From NCBI GenBank assembly GCA_944319885.1, contig CALUFC010000001.1, positions 248,001 to 312,000 on the forward strand: a stretch of 64,000 nt of DNA, read 5' to 3'. Below are positions 1-8,988 of this stretch, piece by piece; the first letter of the stretch is position 1; every line of letters starts with the position of its first letter. The notes under the pieces were generated by a model that saw only the letters and a list, made by a program, of their open reading frames with translations, ran no database searches and had not been told where the DNA came from. Source of the DNA: an uncultured Coriobacteriaceae bacterium. Its GTDB lineage: Bacteria > Actinomycetota > Coriobacteriia > Coriobacteriales > Coriobacteriaceae. Both the position numbers and the translations under genes were made by a program.

Positions 1-2
1 AT

Positions 3-1124
3 ACGTTCCGGCTCTTCTCGCCCGACGAGCTCTCGTCCAACCGCATGGACGCCTCGCTTGAGGTGACCGGTAAGCAGTGGAACTTGGGCTATTGGTACGA
101 CGACGAGGATCTTGACCTGGTGCCGTCGGGCAAGGTGGTCGAGGTGTTGTCCGAGCACCAGTGCGAGGGCATGCTGGAAGGCTATGTACTCACCGGCCGT
201 CACGGCATCTGGGCTACGTATGAGGCGTTTGCCCAGGTTGCGGGCTCCATGGTGGCTCAGCACTGCAAGTGGCTGGAGGAGACGGCGCGCTATGCGCGCT
301 GGCGCGAGCCCATCGCGAGCCTGAACATCCTGCTTACCAGCCATGTGTGGCGGCAGGATCACAATGGCTTCACGCACCAGGATCCCGGCTTTGCCGACAT
401 CCTCATCAACAAGTCGTGCTCGGACGAGCATGTCGCGCATCTGTACTATCCGGTCGATGCCAACATGATGCTCGCCGTTATGCAGCGCTGCTACGCCTCG
501 ACCAATTGCGTGAACGGTATCGTGGCGGGCAAGCACGAGTCGCCGGTCTATCTCACCATCGATGAGGCGCGCGCCGAGCTGGCGCAGGGCGCGTCGGCAT
601 GGGCATGGGCCTCGAGCTGCGCGGTGGGCGAGACACCCGATATCGTCGTGGCATCGGTGGGCGACGTGATAACGGTCGAGGCGCTCGCCGCTGCCGAGAT
701 GCTTGCGAACGAGGGCATCCGCGTGTCGTTTGTGAACGTGGTCGATTTGCTGCGGTTGGGCGATCCGGCGCGCGATTCCCAGGCGCTCGACGACGATGCG
801 TTCTGCGCGCTTTTTCCCCTTGGGGTGCCGGTGCTGTTCTGCTTCCATGGGTACGAGGGGCAGCTGCTGCGCATCATCGCGCGTCGCGCCGAGTCGACGC
901 GGTTCGATGTGCACGGCTTCCGCGATCGCGGGGCAACGACGACGCCGTTTGGCATGCTCTACGAGAACGAGATGGACCGGTTTGCCCTGGCGGCGGCGGG
1001 GTTTGCGTTGGTCGATGCCGAGCGATTCGCCGATGCCGCGGAGCGGGCGCTCGACATGCGCGATGCCATGATGGATTACACCATCGAGCATGGTATCGAC
1101 CATCCCGACCTCGGACTCATGTAA
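3..1124 (+). CDS. xfp: Phosphoketolase, C-terminal part (partial, runs off the left edge)
   Basis: The C-terminal roughly 373 residues of a xylulose-5-phosphate/fructose-6-phosphate phosphoketolase, a thiamine-diphosphate enzyme that cleaves ketose phosphates to acetyl phosphate and an aldose phosphate. The frame is open from base 3, reading TFRLFSPDELSSNRMD, which matches the family's conserved RxFxPDExxSNR segment. Later family-typical segments include the CVNGIVAGKH stretch and FHGYEGQLLRI, then RDRGATTTPFGMLYENEMDR near the end. The family is about 800 residues, so the cofactor-binding N-terminal half lies outside the window. A methionine at base 45 is internal and is not the start. Confidence 0.95.
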   Translation, partial: TFRLFSPDELSSNRMDASLEVTGKQWNLGYWYDDEDLDLVPSGKVVEVLSEHQCEGMLEGYVLTGRHGIWATYEAFAQVAGSMVAQHCKWLEETARYARWREPIASLNILLTSHVWRQDHNGFTHQDPGFADILINKSCSDEHVAHLYYPVDANMMLAVMQRCYASTNCVNGIVAGKHESPVYLTIDEARAELAQGASAWAWASSCAVGETPDIVVASVGDVITVEALAAAEMLANEGIRVSFVNVVDLLRLGDPARDSQALDDDAFCALFPLGVPVLFCFHGYEGQLLRIIARRAESTRFDVHGFRDRGATTTPFGMLYENEMDRFALAAAGFALVDAERFADAAERALDMRDAMMDYTIEHGIDHPDLGLM

Positions 1125-1346
1125 CCGCAGCGTATATACCCCGTTTGCCCTGGATGCTCCAGATCGCATGATGATGCATGCCCCATGGGGTTTGGGCGTC
1201 GCATGTCAAGTTTCCCCGCCCACCCCAAAAGCCGCGCCGCCTACCAGAATGACGGTATGTCATGAGGGTGTCATGGGTTTACTAGATATAACTGGCTCTG
1301 TAGGCATCGCGTTCGCATCGCGGGCGCACGTTTGGAGGAGGACACC

Positions 1347-1652
1347 ATGGGACTCAAAGCTAATGAGGCGATCGAAGTAGATTTCGAAGGCTTCCTCGCG
1401 TATCTGCGTTCCAAGACGCGCGTATTCATGGATGTCGACGGCAAAGAGTACTACATTACGCATACCGACGGGTATTGGCGCGTGCAGGATTGCAGCAAGC
1501 TCAACGACAAGGGCCGCTTTACCGATTGCTCCGAGCTGGTTGCCACGATGCCCGAGTTGATCGAGCTGCCGTGGTGTGACGGCAAGAGCATCCACGACCT
1601 CTTCCCCGAGGCAACGTTTTTCGAGTCGGTCCAGGAAGGCTGGGAAGGCTAA
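1347..1652 (+). CDS. Hypothetical protein, 101 aa
   Basis: A small, acidic, soluble protein (MGLKANEAIEVDFEGFLAYL...) that I do not recognise. No signal peptide or membrane segment is visible. It has several aromatic residues (KEYYITHTDGYWRV near residues 31-44). The start at 1347 is chosen over an in-frame ATG at 1332 because a strong GGAGGAGG ribosome site (1334-1341) lies just upstream of 1347 and would lie inside the longer version. It stands alone between the phosphoketolase and the MarR/ABC operon and is followed by a good terminator, so it is probably monocistronic. Confidence 0.7.
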   Translation: MGLKANEAIEVDFEGFLAYLRSKTRVFMDVDGKEYYITHTDGYWRVQDCSKLNDKGRFTDCSELVATMPELIELPWCDGKSIHDLFPEATFFESVQEGWEG

Positions 1653-1702
1653 GCTGCTAGGCTGGTGCGCGCCACGCAGAGGCGCATGTGCTTAACCGTG
1701 TT

Positions 1703-1735
1703 ATCGCCGGGCCTTCGGGTTCGGCGATTTTTCTT
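1703..1735 (+). terminator. Rho-independent terminator after the 101-aa gene
   Basis: A hairpin with arms ATCGCCG and CGGCGAT closed around a TTCG-containing loop, followed by a T run (TTTTTCTTT). It ends the transcript of the small gene and separates it from the MarR operon. Confidence 0.85.
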
Positions 1736-1761
1736 TGTATGGCGGCGAGACGTTTGGAGCG

Positions 1762-1790
1762 TTGACAGTAATCCGATTTCGGACTAACGT
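1762..1790 (+). promoter_or_regulatory. Promoter with overlapping palindromic operator for the marR-ABC operon
   Basis: A consensus -35 TTGACA (1762-1767) and -10 TAACGT (1785-1790) are separated by 17 bp. The spacer holds the palindrome TCCGATTTCGGA (1772-1783), extended imperfectly on both sides. An operator between -35 and -10 is the usual arrangement for MarR autorepression, so the downstream MarR protein is the likely ligand. That assignment is inference. Confidence 0.6.
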
Positions 1791-1867
1791 AGATATCCGA
1801 GTGATGATTGCGCGATCCATAGTGCGCCAGCTGGGCGGGCGCGAGCGCGAGTGCTGCGGGGAGGGAC

Positions 1868-2362
1868 ATGCAGGCAGACGAACAGTACATTCCGTTCGAG
1901 CTTGACCATCTCTACAACGAGATCGACAAGCTCTATCATCAGTATGCGCGCGGATGCGGTCTTTCCGATTGCGCCTACTGGATGCTGTACGACGTCACCT
2001 TTGCCGGCGGCAAGGCTCCGGTCCAAGATCTCACCTCATCGTGGTCGTACAGCAAGCAAACCATCAGCTCGGCGCTCAAGGTGCTCGAGGAGCGCGGGCT
2101 TATCGAGCTCGCGTTTGCCGAGGGCAGCAGGAAGAGCAAGGTCGCCACGCTCACCGCTGCGGGCGCGGCGTTCTCGGAGGCGCATATCGTGCCCGCCGCC
2201 CAAGCCGAGCAGCGCGCCTTCATGGTGCTCAGCGCGCAAGAGCAGCGAGAGCTGGTGCGGCTTGTGCGCCGGTATGCCGAGGCACTCCACGAGCAGATTC
2301 ACGCGGCTGCGCCGGATGCTGCCGCTGTGGGCTCTGTGGCTTCCGGCCGCGCGGAGGGGTAG
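1868..2362 (+). CDS. MarR-family transcriptional regulator
   Basis: A 164-residue winged-helix repressor of the MarR type. The predicted recognition helix is SYSKQTISSALKVLEE (about residues 60-75), followed by a wing around residues 83-93 (FAEGSRKSK). Length and layout are normal for the family. It lies directly upstream of a two-gene ABC exporter and downstream of a promoter with a palindromic operator. The expected role is to repress its own gene and the exporter until a drug or other ligand releases it. The ligand is unknown. Confidence 0.85.
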   Translation: MQADEQYIPFELDHLYNEIDKLYHQYARGCGLSDCAYWMLYDVTFAGGKAPVQDLTSSWSYSKQTISSALKVLEERGLIELAFAEGSRKSKVATLTAAGAAFSEAHIVPAAQAEQRAFMVLSAQEQRELVRLVRRYAEALHEQIHAAAPDAAAVGSVASGRAEG

Positions 2363-2453
2363 CGCTGCCGCAGCAAGCGCGTTGTGCCGGCGCGATGGGC
2401 GCTGGCGGTCGTAGTTGTTCGAGAAACTGTGCGATGCAAAGGGGTGTCGTTCT

Positions 2454-4256
2454 GTGAAAACGCTGTTGCGATTCATGAAGCCATATCGCGTGCAGGTGGC
2501 GGGCGTCCTGCTCTCGCTCGCAATCAACTTGGTGGGCGTGCTGCTCGTGCCCACCATCTTGGCCAATATGATCAACATCGGCGTCTCGACCGGGAATTTC
2601 GACTACATCATGTCGCAAGTAGGCGTCATGCTCATCGCTGCGTTCGTTTCGGGCGCAGGGGCGTTTGTGTGCAACTACCTGTGCGCCGATCTCGCGACGC
2701 GCGTGGGCCGCGATATCCGCGATGCGGTATATGATGCGTCGCTCGCGTTTTCCGGCGGCGACTTCGAGCAGTTCGGCACCGGATCGATGATCACGCGGAC
2801 GTTGGGCGACGTGAATGTGATCCAGCAGGCCATCACCATGACGATCCAGATGATGCTGCCGGTGCCGTTTGCGGCGGTCATCGGCATCGCGCTCGCCTGT
2901 TCGATCGACATCCAGATGGGGTTGTTGCTGGGTGGGTTCATTGTGGCGGTTTGCGTGATCGCGGTGGTTACCGTGAAGCGCGCTGCGGTGATCTTCCAAA
3001 AGCTGCAGCGGTTTATCGATCGCATGAACGTGCGCCTGCGCGAGAGCATCACGGGCGTGCGCGTGATTCGAGCGTTTGGCAAGGAAGCTGCCGAGCGCAA
3101 GAGCCTGGACAACGCGTTCGAGACCTATGCTGAGAGCGCCATCAAGGTCAACTGGATTTTCGCGACGTTCGATTGCACGACGTTTCTCATCATGAACTTC
3201 GCCGAGGTTGCCATTTTGTGGCTCGGCGGCAACCGGGTGGGCGCGCATGCCATGGAGATCGCCTCGATTTCGGCGTGCATCGAGTACGCGATGCTCGTGC
3301 TGTTCTTCATCATGATGGCGCAGATCAGCGCGCTCATGCTGCCGCGCGCCTTCGTGTGCCTCGAGCGCTGCCGCCAGGTGATCGATCACGCACCCTCAAT
3401 CGCCGACGGTCCGCATACCGACTTCATCGCAACTCGAGCTGCGGGGGAGACGGAGGGCGCGAACGATATCGTGGCGCATTTTGGCAACGCATCGTTCCGG
3501 TTCGCCGACGCCGATGAGGACACGCTGCACCATATCAACTTCCTCTGCCGGCGCGGTACCACGACCGCCATCATCGGTCCCACGGGATCGGGCAAGTCGA
3601 CGATCGCCAAGCTGTTTCTGCGCTTCCACGACGTGACCGACGGTTTTGTGAGGATTTGCGGCGCCGATGTGCGCGAACTCACGCAGGAGGCGCTGCGCGC
3701 GCACGTGTCCTACGTGCCGCAAAAAGCTTGGTTGTTCTCGGGCACGATCGCCGACAACCTCCGGTACGGTAAACCCGATGCCACCGAAGACGAGTTGTGG
3801 CATGCGCTCGATGTGGCGCAGTCAAGTTTCGTGCGCGAGCTGCCCGACGGCCTGAGCAGTCGCGTGGCCCAGGGCGGTACGAACTTCTCCGGCGGCCAGC
3901 GGCAGCGCCTTTCGATCGCGCGCGCGTTGGTGCGCCCCGCCGATCTCTACATCTTCGATGATTCATTCTCGGCGCTCGACTTCAAAACGGATGCTGCGCT
4001 GCGGCGCGCACTGGCCGATGAGGTTTCCGGCGCGGCGGTGCTCATCATCGCGCAGCGCATCAACACCATCTTGAACGCCGATCAGATCGTCGTGCTCAAA
4101 GACGGATGCATCCAGGGGCTGGGCACGCACGCCGAGCTCATGCGTGCCTGTCCGGCATATCAGGAGATCGCTCGTTCGCAACTGCGCGCCGAGGAACTTG
4201 AAGAGCTCATGGGCGGCACCGACGTGCCTGCCGCGTGCGAGAAGGGAGGCGAATAG
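2454..4256 (+). CDS. ABC exporter half-transporter, degenerate-site subunit
   Basis: A 600-residue fused membrane-ATPase subunit: six membrane segments in about residues 1-310, then an ATPase domain. Walker A is GPTGSGKST (375-383) and the signature is FSGGQRQR (478-485). The Walker B region reads LYIFDDSFS, with Asp503 where the catalytic Glu normally sits, and the H-loop His is Gln534. These are the marks of the non-hydrolysing partner of a heterodimeric exporter (TM287/288, LmrCD type). The GTG start at 2454 is preferred to TTG 2415 because of the AAAGGGG ribosome site before it. The partner gene follows after 2 bp. Confidence 0.9.
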   Translation: MKTLLRFMKPYRVQVAGVLLSLAINLVGVLLVPTILANMINIGVSTGNFDYIMSQVGVMLIAAFVSGAGAFVCNYLCADLATRVGRDIRDAVYDASLAFSGGDFEQFGTGSMITRTLGDVNVIQQAITMTIQMMLPVPFAAVIGIALACSIDIQMGLLLGGFIVAVCVIAVVTVKRAAVIFQKLQRFIDRMNVRLRESITGVRVIRAFGKEAAERKSLDNAFETYAESAIKVNWIFATFDCTTFLIMNFAEVAILWLGGNRVGAHAMEIASISACIEYAMLVLFFIMMAQISALMLPRAFVCLERCRQVIDHAPSIADGPHTDFIATRAAGETEGANDIVAHFGNASFRFADADEDTLHHINFLCRRGTTTAIIGPTGSGKSTIAKLFLRFHDVTDGFVRICGADVRELTQEALRAHVSYVPQKAWLFSGTIADNLRYGKPDATEDELWHALDVAQSSFVRELPDGLSSRVAQGGTNFSGGQRQRLSIARALVRPADLYIFDDSFSALDFKTDAALRRALADEVSGAAVLIIAQRINTILNADQIVVLKDGCIQGLGTHAELMRACPAYQEIARSQLRAEELEELMGGTDVPAACEKGGE

Positions 4257-4258
4257 CC

Positions 4259-6142
4259 ATGGCAGAGAAGAGGATCGAATCCGAGCGCGAGCGCATCACC
4301 AAGACCGCTGAGGCAGAGGCAGAGCCCACGTCCGGCGCCCCCGAGCCCACGCCCGACGAGGAGCTCGAGATTCCGCGCGATGCGGGTGCGGTGATTCGCC
4401 GTCTCTGGGCGGTGTCCACCGGCGAGCACTGGCGATTTGCCGTCGTACTCGTGAGCGTGGTGTGCTATGCCGCATCGAGTATCGCGGCGCCTGCATACAG
4501 CGCGCATCTCATCGACTTGCTGTGGGCAAATATCCAAGAGGCGTTTGCGGCGGGTCAGACGTTCTCCATTGGCTGGAGCACCGGCGGCCGTGAGGTGCTT
4601 GTGCTGCTGGGTATCTGGACGCTCGCGTGGGTCTTCTATACGATCCAAAACTTCACGATGGCGAGCTTCGCGGAGCGCCTGAACCTCAAGCTGCGTCATC
4701 GCCTCGCCGAGAAGCTCAATGTGCTGCCGCTGAAATACTATGACGCGCATAAGCCGGGCGATATCATGAGCCGCGCCACCAACGACCTCGATAAGGTGTC
4801 GGAGGTGCTGCAGCGTGGCCTGCTGTCGATGCTTATCGCGGTGGGTTCGGTTACCGGCGCCATCATCATGATGTTCCGCTACAACATCGTGCTTACGGCG
4901 GTTTTCTTGGCGTTCGCCTGCGCCGCGGTGCTTATGACGCGCGTGGTGGCCAAGCGGACCCTTGTGTATGCGGCGCGCCAGCAGCATGCGGTGGGCGTGC
5001 TCACGGGGCACGTCGAGGAGGCGTACTCCGGGCGCATCGTCATCAAGGCGTTTAACCAGGAGCATGCGAGCTCGCAGCGCATCCATGCCGCCACGAGCGA
5101 GCTTGCCGATGCCATGCGCAAAACCGACTTCGTGACCAACGTCGTAGCTCCCATGGTGCGCTGCCTGGTTCGTTTCTCGCAGGTGATTTTGGCGCTTATG
5201 GGGACGGGCTTCTTGCTTCAGGGGCAGCTTACCATCGGTACGCTGCAGGCGTTCTTCCAGTATGTGAATACCGCCGCCGAGCCGCTTACGCAGTTTTCGC
5301 TCACGATGAACCAGCTGCAGAGCGCGCTTGCAGCGGTGGAGCGCGTCTTCGATATTCTCGATGAGGAGGAGATCGAGCCCGATCCCGCCGAGCCGGTAGC
5401 GGTGCCGCGGCCGGTGCACGGCAGGGTGGCGTTCGAGCATGTGCGCTTTGGCTATGACCCAGCCCACCTGCTCATGCGCGATGTGAGCTTCACTGCCGAG
5501 CCGGGGCAGAAGGTTGCGATTGTGGGTGCAACGGGTGCGGGCAAGACGACGCTCATCAACCTGCTCATGCGCTTCTACGAGATCGATGGCGGGCGTATCA
5601 CACTCGATGGAGTTGACACGCGTACCATGACTCGTGCGGATTTGCGACGCAACTTTGGCATGGTGCTGCAGGATGCGTGGCTGCGCGAAGGCACGATCGC
5701 CGAGAACATCGCCTATGGTGCGCCGTATGCCACGACCGACGAGATCGTACAGGCCGCCAAGACAGCGCAAGTCGACTTCTTTGTGCGCACGATGCCGCAC
5801 GGCTATGAGACCGAGCTGGCAAACGATGCGGAGAGCATTAGCCAAGGCCAGCGTCAGCTGCTTACTATCGCACGCGTGCTGCTGGCGAACCCCTCGATCC
5901 TTATCCTCGATGAAGCGACTTCAAGCGTTGATACGCGCACCGAGAAGGCGATCGTCACGGCGATGGAGAAGCTCACGCAGGGTCGTACGAGCTTTGTGAT
6001 CGCGCATCGGCTCTCCACCATCGTGGATTCCGACCTCATCTTGGTGATGGATCATGGCAACATCATCGAGCAGGGGACGCACGACGAGCTGGTTGCAGCC
6101 GGCGGCGCGTATGCCGAGCTCTATCAAAGCCAGTTTGCCTGA
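4259..6142 (+). CDS. ABC exporter half-transporter, catalytic-site subunit
   Basis: A 627-residue partner of the preceding gene. A charged N-terminal extension of about 45 residues precedes six membrane segments and an ATPase domain. Walker A is GATGAGKTT (423-431). The signature is ISQGQ (527-531), a variant of SGGQ. The catalytic Glu is present (LDEATSS, Glu552), as is the switch His583 (IAHRLST). The normal Walker B and H-loop with an altered signature complement the degenerate subunit, so the pair should form one working and one degenerate ATP site. The start at 4259 follows a GGGAGGCG ribosome site and is 2 bp past the upstream stop. The substrate is not evident. Confidence 0.9.
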   Translation: MAEKRIESERERITKTAEAEAEPTSGAPEPTPDEELEIPRDAGAVIRRLWAVSTGEHWRFAVVLVSVVCYAASSIAAPAYSAHLIDLLWANIQEAFAAGQTFSIGWSTGGREVLVLLGIWTLAWVFYTIQNFTMASFAERLNLKLRHRLAEKLNVLPLKYYDAHKPGDIMSRATNDLDKVSEVLQRGLLSMLIAVGSVTGAIIMMFRYNIVLTAVFLAFACAAVLMTRVVAKRTLVYAARQQHAVGVLTGHVEEAYSGRIVIKAFNQEHASSQRIHAATSELADAMRKTDFVTNVVAPMVRCLVRFSQVILALMGTGFLLQGQLTIGTLQAFFQYVNTAAEPLTQFSLTMNQLQSALAAVERVFDILDEEEIEPDPAEPVAVPRPVHGRVAFEHVRFGYDPAHLLMRDVSFTAEPGQKVAIVGATGAGKTTLINLLMRFYEIDGGRITLDGVDTRTMTRADLRRNFGMVLQDAWLREGTIAENIAYGAPYATTDEIVQAAKTAQVDFFVRTMPHGYETELANDAESISQGQRQLLTIARVLLANPSILILDEATSSVDTRTEKAIVTAMEKLTQGRTSFVIAHRLSTIVDSDLILVMDHGNIIEQGTHDELVAAGGAYAELYQSQFA

Positions 6143-6162
6143 TTTCGAGAGCGCGTGATTCG

Positions 6163-6294
6163 TTTTTTCAGCTGCGCAATGGTTTTAGGGCGCCCTTCCA
6201 TATAGGGGCGCCCTTTTGCCGTTAAACCTGCAGGATTTCTGCGGGCAATTTCGCCGTCTATTCCGTGCGCTGACGCCAAAGCATTGAATATCTG
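6163..6294. repeat. Palindromic intergenic element, copy A (short centre)
   Basis: The left arm has TTTTTTCAG (6163-6171), N5, CAATGG (6177-6182), N18, then TATAG (6201-6205). The centre is 52 nt (6206-6257). The right arm has CTATT (6258-6262), N18, GCATTG (6281-6286), N5, CTG (6292-6294), then CAAAAG. The spacings match the other six copies except for the centre, which is 11 nt shorter than the usual 63. It starts 20 bp after the ABC operon, and that operon's terminator hairpin overlaps its left half. A TTAAACCTGC at 6222-6231 resembles, in reverse, the central core seen in other copies. Confidence 0.75.
6187..6217 (+). terminator. Terminator of the first ABC exporter operon
   Basis: Arms AGGGCGCCC and GGGCGCCC are separated by a short A/T-rich loop and followed by TTTT. 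The hairpin sits inside repeat copy A and ends the marR-ABC transcript. Confidence 0.75.
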
Positions 6295-6300
6295 CAAAAG

Positions 6301-6494
6301 CCATGGAATCCCCCTTGCCCGTTGCTGTGTTTTGCGCCGATGAAGCGTGTTTGCTACGTGTTTTAGCTGCTGTGTGAGAAGTGCTGTCCGACGTGTTGGA
6401 ATCGCGTTGGAATCATGTGAGGCATCGAAGAAAAGCTGATAGATCGCGATGGCAAGATTGGCCTGCAGTGAAGTGCTGAGGGGAGGAGGCATGG
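6301..6494 (+). promoter_or_regulatory. Leader of the nuclease-like gene, with an 11-bp-spaced direct repeat
   Basis: A non-coding stretch with lower GC than its surroundings. It holds GTTGGAATC twice in direct orientation (6395-6403 and 6406-6414), exactly 11 bp apart, or one helical turn. A strong GGGAGGAGG ribosome site at 6481-6489 serves the downstream gene. I see no convincing -35/-10 pair. The direct repeat could be a regulator site. Confidence 0.35.
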
Positions 6495-6497
6495 GCC

Positions 6498-7688
6498 ATG
6501 ATTGTTATTGCGGGTCGATCGGCGTGGGAGTGGTGGCGGACACCGCCTGTCGTGCGCGAGATTGAACTGGACATGGAGGATGTTCGTTCGCGGTTAGGGA
6601 AAGAGGTCCCTTCGGTTGTTCTCCATGAAAGAAAGAATGCGAGTGAGGCGGCGCGGCTGGTGGTCGGGAGACTGCTCGGTGAGCTGAAGGGCGTATCACT
6701 GCCGGTGGATGTGGTGGTTCCTCAAGGGCATTATGATGGACGGACTCGCCTGCTTAATCCGAGGCGCTCCTCAATATCGGATTGCCCGAAGCATCTGGTG
6801 GATAGGGGCGGCGGTCTTCATGTGGCTTCAGTCGAGCTTGCTGTGATACAGATGGCTGCGCATGAGTCTCTGGTGGGCGTCATTGAAGCGATGTACGAAG
6901 CATGCGGGCTCTATGCTTTATGTCCGCAAACGGGCCGGAATCTTGTTGCCCTGGAATTGATGAGGTCGTTTGCCGCGGCAAACGACCCCACTCCACAAAG
7001 TGGGGTTGCGGCTTATACAGATGAATGGGGAAGAAAGATCCCACATTATTCACGCGATGGGGAGGAGCTGGTCTGGACGCCGTGTGTTGATCGACATGGT
7101 TCATGGACCAGCATCTGGAAGCGTTCCCCGCTTACCCAGCCGGAACGCATCGTCTGCGCTATCGCCGATGTTCCCGGGTTGGAGGGACGTCGTCGCGCTG
7201 CCCGAGCCGCTCGATATGTATGCGGAGGCTCGGGCTCTCCGTTGGAGACAAAGGTCGTCATGCTGATTTGCCTTCCGCCGATGTTGGGTGGGGAGCATCT
7301 TCCATTTCCAGAGCTGAACAAACGGATTGCGTTCAGTGAGGGTGCAAGGCGCCTCGCCGGCATGAGGTGTTGTGTTGCCGACATGCTGTGGCCAAAGCAG
7401 CGCGTCGTTGTCGAGGTAAACGGTCTCTCCTTTCATGCGGATCGAGATGGCTTCATCGAGCATTCGGGTCGTCGCGCAGCTTTGGAGGCGGATGGTTATC
7501 GCGTGATAGACATCAACTACACGCAGGCAGCGCATCTCGAACAATGGGATTTGCTCGCCATCACGCTCGCGAAGGCGCTTGGCCGACGGCCCCAGGCGCG
7601 TATGGCGCGATTCCTGCATAATCGAGATGAACTTCATAGTCAGCTGTTCCACCATGCGGATAAACCGGAAGGCGCTCTTCTGTTCTGA
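6498..7688 (+). CDS. Uncharacterised protein with a C-terminal DUF559/Vsr-like nuclease fold
   Basis: A 396-residue protein with no membrane segment. The last third resembles DUF559/very-short-patch-repair-like PD-(D/E)XK domains. It has VADMLW with Asp295, then VVVEVNGLSFHAD with Glu306 and a His nearby, then RRAALEADGYRVIDIN. The usual Lys of (D/E)XK is Asn308, as occurs in DUF559-type proteins. The first two-thirds are not recognised; four Cys near residues 137-145 and around 195 are unlikely to form a clear zinc site. The gene lies between two copies of the palindromic intergenic element. A mobile or defence-related role is possible but unproven. Confidence 0.6.
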   Translation: MIVIAGRSAWEWWRTPPVVREIELDMEDVRSRLGKEVPSVVLHERKNASEAARLVVGRLLGELKGVSLPVDVVVPQGHYDGRTRLLNPRRSSISDCPKHLVDRGGGLHVASVELAVIQMAAHESLVGVIEAMYEACGLYALCPQTGRNLVALELMRSFAAANDPTPQSGVAAYTDEWGRKIPHYSRDGEELVWTPCVDRHGSWTSIWKRSPLTQPERIVCAIADVPGLEGRRRAARAARYVCGGSGSPLETKVVMLICLPPMLGGEHLPFPELNKRIAFSEGARRLAGMRCCVADMLWPKQRVVVEVNGLSFHADRDGFIEHSGRRAALEADGYRVIDINYTQAAHLEQWDLLAITLAKALGRRPQARMARFLHNRDELHSQLFHHADKPEGALLF

Positions 7689-7747
7689 ACGGAATGAAAC
7701 GCGTCTTCCAAGTTGGCGATCGCCACTGATCCCAGGCCTCAATTGCG

Positions 7748-7885
7748 AAAATGCAGGCATTCAATGGATTGCGGCGAGCCTGCAGGGTAGCGGGGGTTCA
7801 TGTATGCGAAAACAGCGAGATGGAGGGGCTGGAGCTTCGTTAGCTACTGGGAGCGTCGAAGGAAAACCCTTGCGTTGCTGAAAAA
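7748..7885. repeat. Palindromic intergenic element, copy B (short centre)
   Basis: The left arm has AAAATGCAG (7748-7756), N5, CAATGG (7762-7767), N18, GGTAG (7786-7790). The centre is 53 nt. The right arm has CTACT (7844-7848), N18, CCCTTG (7867-7872), N5, CTGAAAAA (7878-7885). It begins 59 bp after the nuclease-like gene. With copy A it brackets that gene, and these two are the only copies with the shorter centre. Short open frames crossing it have no family resemblance. Confidence 0.8.
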
Positions 7886-7996
7886 CCGCGATGCAGCAGT
7901 CGCTCTATTGGGCAAATTCACGCTCCAACGGGAGGACGTTGTCGAATTGCACGCGCAGCTGGCGATCATGGCATGGAAGACATATGGGTTACTATA

Positions 7997-8024
7997 AGCG
8001 CCCGGGGCATGTGCCCCGGGCGCT
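7997..8024. terminator. Perfect hairpin between convergent transcripts
   Basis: A 13-bp perfect stem (arms AGCGCCCGGGGCA and TGCCCCGGGCGCT) with a 2-nt turn. It lies 43 bp beyond the stop of the minus-strand esterase gene. There is no strong T run on either side, so termination is likely but not certain. The rest of 7886-8066 shows nothing else I can name. Confidence 0.55.
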
Positions 8025-8066
8025 GAAGGAAAACACGATAAGCAGCAGCGGCTATGAAGCCCCGCA

Positions 8067-8954
8067 TTAGCCCTGGTTCATGGGGATACCCTTGCCTTCG
8101 TTGGGCGGACGTGCTTCGGTGAGCTCGCTGTAGTCGACATTTGCTGTTGACGGCTTCATTTCGCCGGGGGCGAACCAGTCGAGCGCGCAGTCGATCCAGG
8201 CGTTCCAGAATGGCCACTCGTGGCTTCCGATTTCGGGCTCCCAATAGGTGACATCGAATCCGGCCTCTTTGAGAAGGTGCGCCACCTCGCGATTGTTATC
8301 GCACAGATTGTCGTGCTCGCCGCAGGCGCCATAGAACTTGGGCTTCGGCAGCTCGGGATTCTGCTTGAAGCGCTCGAGCAGCGTAACGTAGTCCTTTTCC
8401 GAGCCGATGACGGTGTCAAGATCGCCGAAGAACCGCTCGTAGTACCGACGCTTGCGCGGCGAGTGCGAATCGACCGCCTCGAGCACGCGGTCGCGCATGA
8501 ACGCGCCGGAGAGGGCCACGATCGAGCCAAATCGATCAGGGCGCAGCAGGCCGTTGATGAGCGCGGTGTAGGCGCCGATCGAAATGCCGGCGAGCGCGGT
8601 ATCCTCGCGCTTGCGCGACAGCGGGAACAAGCGCCGCGTGACCTCAACGAGCTCTTCCGAGATGAACTTGCCGTGGTACTCGTTGATTTCGGGCTTGTTG
8701 AGATACAGCCCGTCTTCGCCCGACGGCATGATGACCGCGACATCGCGCGCCTCGGCGGTTTGGACAACGTGCGTCCTGTCGATCCAGTCGTAATCGCGGC
8801 CAAAGAGACCGTGAAGCAGGTACATCGTCCGATACGGCCCTTGCCGACGTTTCGCGAGCTTGGTGCCGTCCATCTTGTCGACGGGGATCACGGCAGAAAG
8901 AATGACGTTTCTCTGGAGGTAGCGGGAATAGAAATCAACTCGGAGCAGTGCCAT
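8067..8954 (-). CDS. Alpha/beta-hydrolase esterase, FrmB/S-formylglutathione hydrolase-like
   Basis: A 295-residue soluble hydrolase of the esterase D/FrmB (tributyrin esterase) family. The nucleophile elbow is GISIG with Ser125. The acid is probably Asp215 in GEHDN and the base His245 in SHEW. The YLLHG oxyanion segment lies near residue 45. The family acts on acyl esters, including S-formylglutathione. The real substrate cannot be read from sequence, and no glutathione pathway gene is nearby. It is the second gene of a minus-strand pair with a paralogue starting 34 bp upstream of its own start. Confidence 0.85.
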   Translation of the reverse strand: MALLRVDFYSRYLQRNVILSAVIPVDKMDGTKLAKRRQGPYRTMYLLHGLFGRDYDWIDRTHVVQTAEARDVAVIMPSGEDGLYLNKPEINEYHGKFISEELVEVTRRLFPLSRKREDTALAGISIGAYTALINGLLRPDRFGSIVALSGAFMRDRVLEAVDSHSPRKRRYYERFFGDLDTVIGSEKDYVTLLERFKQNPELPKPKFYGACGEHDNLCDNNREVAHLLKEAGFDVTYWEPEIGSHEWPFWNAWIDCALDWFAPGEMKPSTANVDYSELTEARPPNEGKGIPMNQG

Positions 8955-8988
8955 CGCGTCCCCCTTCGTGCAGGGTCTTATGGTTGGT

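Noticed and set aside
7800-7997. A 65-codon frame crossing repeat copy B
   Set aside because: It has no ribosome site, overlaps the palindrome and shows no family resemblance.
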